Shown: positions 34,751-36,211 of the stretch, piece by piece | Layout: every line of letters begins with the position of its first letter | Position numbering within the stretch: the stretch's first letter is position 1 | Assembly (NCBI GenBank): GCA_013042105.1 | Contig: JABDQU010000157.1 | Span: 1-36,211 of the forward strand | Source: Boseongicola sp. | GTDB taxonomy: Bacteria > Pseudomonadota > Alphaproteobacteria > Rhodobacterales > Rhodobacteraceae | Reading direction: 5' to 3' | DNA: 36,211 nucleotides | Notes under the pieces: model-generated | What the model was told of the DNA's origin: nothing | Database searches by the model: none | The model's input: the letters and a program-made list of their open reading frames with translations, nothing else | Program-made: the position numbers and the translations under genes

Positions 34751-36211
34751 ATGACAGACGCCCCCTCGATGCCCAACATTGTCTTGTTCATGACCGATCA
34801 ACTGACGGCATCTGTGCTTTCTAGTTACGGTGGTCTCGTTTGCAAAACCCCGAACCTGGATCGCCTTGCATCGCGTGGTGTGGTCTTTGAGAAAGCCTAT
34901 TGTCCTTATCCGCTGTGCGCGCCCTCGCGATTTGCTATGATGTCGGGTCGGCTGGCCTCGCGCATCGGTGCGTGGGACAATGGCGCTGAATTTCCGGCCT
35001 CGACGCCGACCTTTGCGCATTACCTGCGTGCGCGAGGGTATTACACCTGCATCTCGGGCAAAATGCACTTTGTAGGACCCGATCAGTTTCACGGGTTCGA
35101 GGAACGCCTGACAACCGAGATCTATCCGTCTGATTTCTCCTGGACTCCCGCCCCTGAGGAACGCGATGCTTCGGATCGTTTTGGAGCCGGCGTTTCTTCG
35201 GTGGAAAGCGTGCTGGATGCAGGGCCAATGGCGCGCACAATGCAAATTGACTACGACGAAGATGTGATCCACCACGCCGTGCGCGAGGTTTATGCACGTG
35301 CGCGCAGTGCCGATACCCGACCGTTCATGCTTACGGTGTCGCTGACACAGCCGCATGATCCCTACATAACGACGCAAGCCTTTTGGGATCTCTATGAAGA
35401 CACGGAGATCGACGCGCCGCGAGTCCCTGCGATCCCACTGGATCAGCGCGATCCCCATTCGCGTATGCTTCACAGTCACTACGGCCAGGATAAGACCGAC
35501 ATAGACGCGCACGCCACAACCCGCGCAAGACGCGGGTATTATGGAATGATCTCGCATATCGACGCGATGTTCGGGCGCCTGATGGACGCGTTGTCGGACT
35601 CTGGCTTAAGCGAGAACACTATGGTGATCTTTGCCTCTGATCATGGTGACATGATGGGCGAGCGCGGGATGTGGTTCAAAAAGACGCTCTTTGAACCGGC
35701 GATACATGTCCCGCTGATCGTTGGTGGTCTTGGGATCGCGCAACGGCGGGTTGCTACTCCGGTCTCGCTTTTGGACCTTCTGCCCACGCTTGTTGATGTC
35801 TCGGGCGCGCCAGAAGGTACCTTATGCACTCCGTTTGATGGTCAAAGCCTTGTGCCGCTCTTGCATGGTAGTTCTGAGCACGACCCGGTTATGGTTGAGC
35901 ATCTGGACGGAGGGACAGATGCGCCCAGAGTGATGCTGCGAGACGGGGATCTGAAACTTGTGCTGTCATGCGCTTATCCGACAATGCTGTTCAATTTGAG
36001 CGACGATCCTTTTGAGCTTAATGATCTTGCGTCCGATCCGGCCGTATCAAATGAAATGGCGAGAATTATGGCGAAGGCGCATGAGATATGGGATTTGGAC
36101 GCACTCGCGGTCGATAAGCATGCCAATCAAACGGCCCGCACCGTGGTTAACACCGCGCTTCAGACAGGTCGCCCTCAGGTGTGGGATTTCACGCCGGGCA
36201 CTTTGGCGCAG
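34751..36211 (+). CDS. betC: Choline-sulfatase (C-terminus cut by window edge)
   Basis: The frame runs 487 codons from ATG 34751 to the right edge without a stop, which is why the ORF track omits it and lists only reverse-strand shadows. The sequence opens MPNIVLFMTDQLTASVLSSY and has the sulfatase active-site motif CAPSR, whose Cys becomes formylglycine, followed by the second signature SGKMHFVGPDQ. Further matches are TQPHDPYI and ASDHGDMMGERGMWFKKTLFEP. The tail reaching RPQVWDFTPG resembles the C-terminal extension of BetC, which turns choline-O-sulfate into choline and sulfate; the full protein is usually about 500 residues, so little is missing. No signal peptide, so cytoplasmic. A GGAG site lies ten bases upstream. 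No betA, betB or betI is visible here. Confidence 0.9.
   Translation, partial: MTDAPSMPNIVLFMTDQLTASVLSSYGGLVCKTPNLDRLASRGVVFEKAYCPYPLCAPSRFAMMSGRLASRIGAWDNGAEFPASTPTFAHYLRARGYYTCISGKMHFVGPDQFHGFEERLTTEIYPSDFSWTPAPEERDASDRFGAGVSSVESVLDAGPMARTMQIDYDEDVIHHAVREVYARARSADTRPFMLTVSLTQPHDPYITTQAFWDLYEDTEIDAPRVPAIPLDQRDPHSRMLHSHYGQDKTDIDAHATTRARRGYYGMISHIDAMFGRLMDALSDSGLSENTMVIFASDHGDMMGERGMWFKKTLFEPAIHVPLIVGGLGIAQRRVATPVSLLDLLPTLVDVSGAPEGTLCTPFDGQSLVPLLHGSSEHDPVMVEHLDGGTDAPRVMLRDGDLKLVLSCAYPTMLFNLSDDPFELNDLASDPAVSNEMARIMAKAHEIWDLDALAVDKHANQTARTVVNTALQTGRPQVWDFTPGTLAQ

Overview
The window looks like chromosomal DNA of an alphaproteobacterium of the Rhodobacterales (Roseobacter-type) group. The basis is GC-rich coding DNA, a monomeric NADP isocitrate dehydrogenase, an Aap/Bzt-type amino-acid ABC transporter with two long permeases, and the family mix. 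This is inference from gene content; no rRNA or complete tRNA is present to fix the taxonomy.

Layout. (1) 1-6519, housekeeping and cell envelope: the start of a sugar-nucleotide epimerase gene cut by the left edge, icd (monomeric type) with a terminator and a candidate upstream operator, an exported amidohydrolase, a CPBP-family membrane protease and a DUF6544-like protein. (2) 6650-21072, a large catabolic locus. A leftward arm encodes a periplasmic binding protein, a double ATPase and two permeases (CUT2/ribose type), then a terminator, then an unusual regulator joining a winged helix to a MalE-type solute-binding domain with no export signal. A rightward arm encodes an SDR dehydrogenase, an M24-fold protein with one metal-ligand Asp replaced by Cys, acetoin-dehydrogenase-like E1 alpha and beta, a lipoyl-carrier protein with what looks like a dead E2 domain, an aldehyde dehydrogenase, and a separate catalytic E2 without a lipoyl domain. 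The two arms diverge from 13313-13508, which carries tandem 20-bp operator-like repeats. My reading is that a small polyol- or sugar-like compound is imported, oxidised to an alpha-hydroxyketone or 2-oxo compound, and cleaved or oxidised by the TPP/lipoate complex, with the aldehyde product oxidised by the ALDH. The substrate is not identifiable from sequence. (3) 21316-25063, phosphate uptake: a PiT transporter, a Na/Pi-cotransporter with a PhoU-like tail, and a small coiled-coil protein. (4) 25091-28343: a BCCT osmolyte transporter and a winged-helix regulator with a long helical C-terminal region, on the same strand. (5) 28344-29260, a gene-poor stretch with a 47-nt 3' fragment of a tRNA-Cys gene, interpreted as an attachment-site scar. 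(6) 29261-36211: a proline-racemase-family enzyme without either catalytic Cys, an Aap-like polar amino-acid ABC operon, and a divergent choline-sulfatase gene cut by the right edge and absent from the ORF track.

The most unusual content is in region 2: the winged-helix/solute-binding fusion regulator and the E2 function split over two genes, one copy apparently inactive. If the tRNA scar reading is right, region 6 lies at one end of an integrated island, and an intact tRNA-Cys should lie beyond the right edge.
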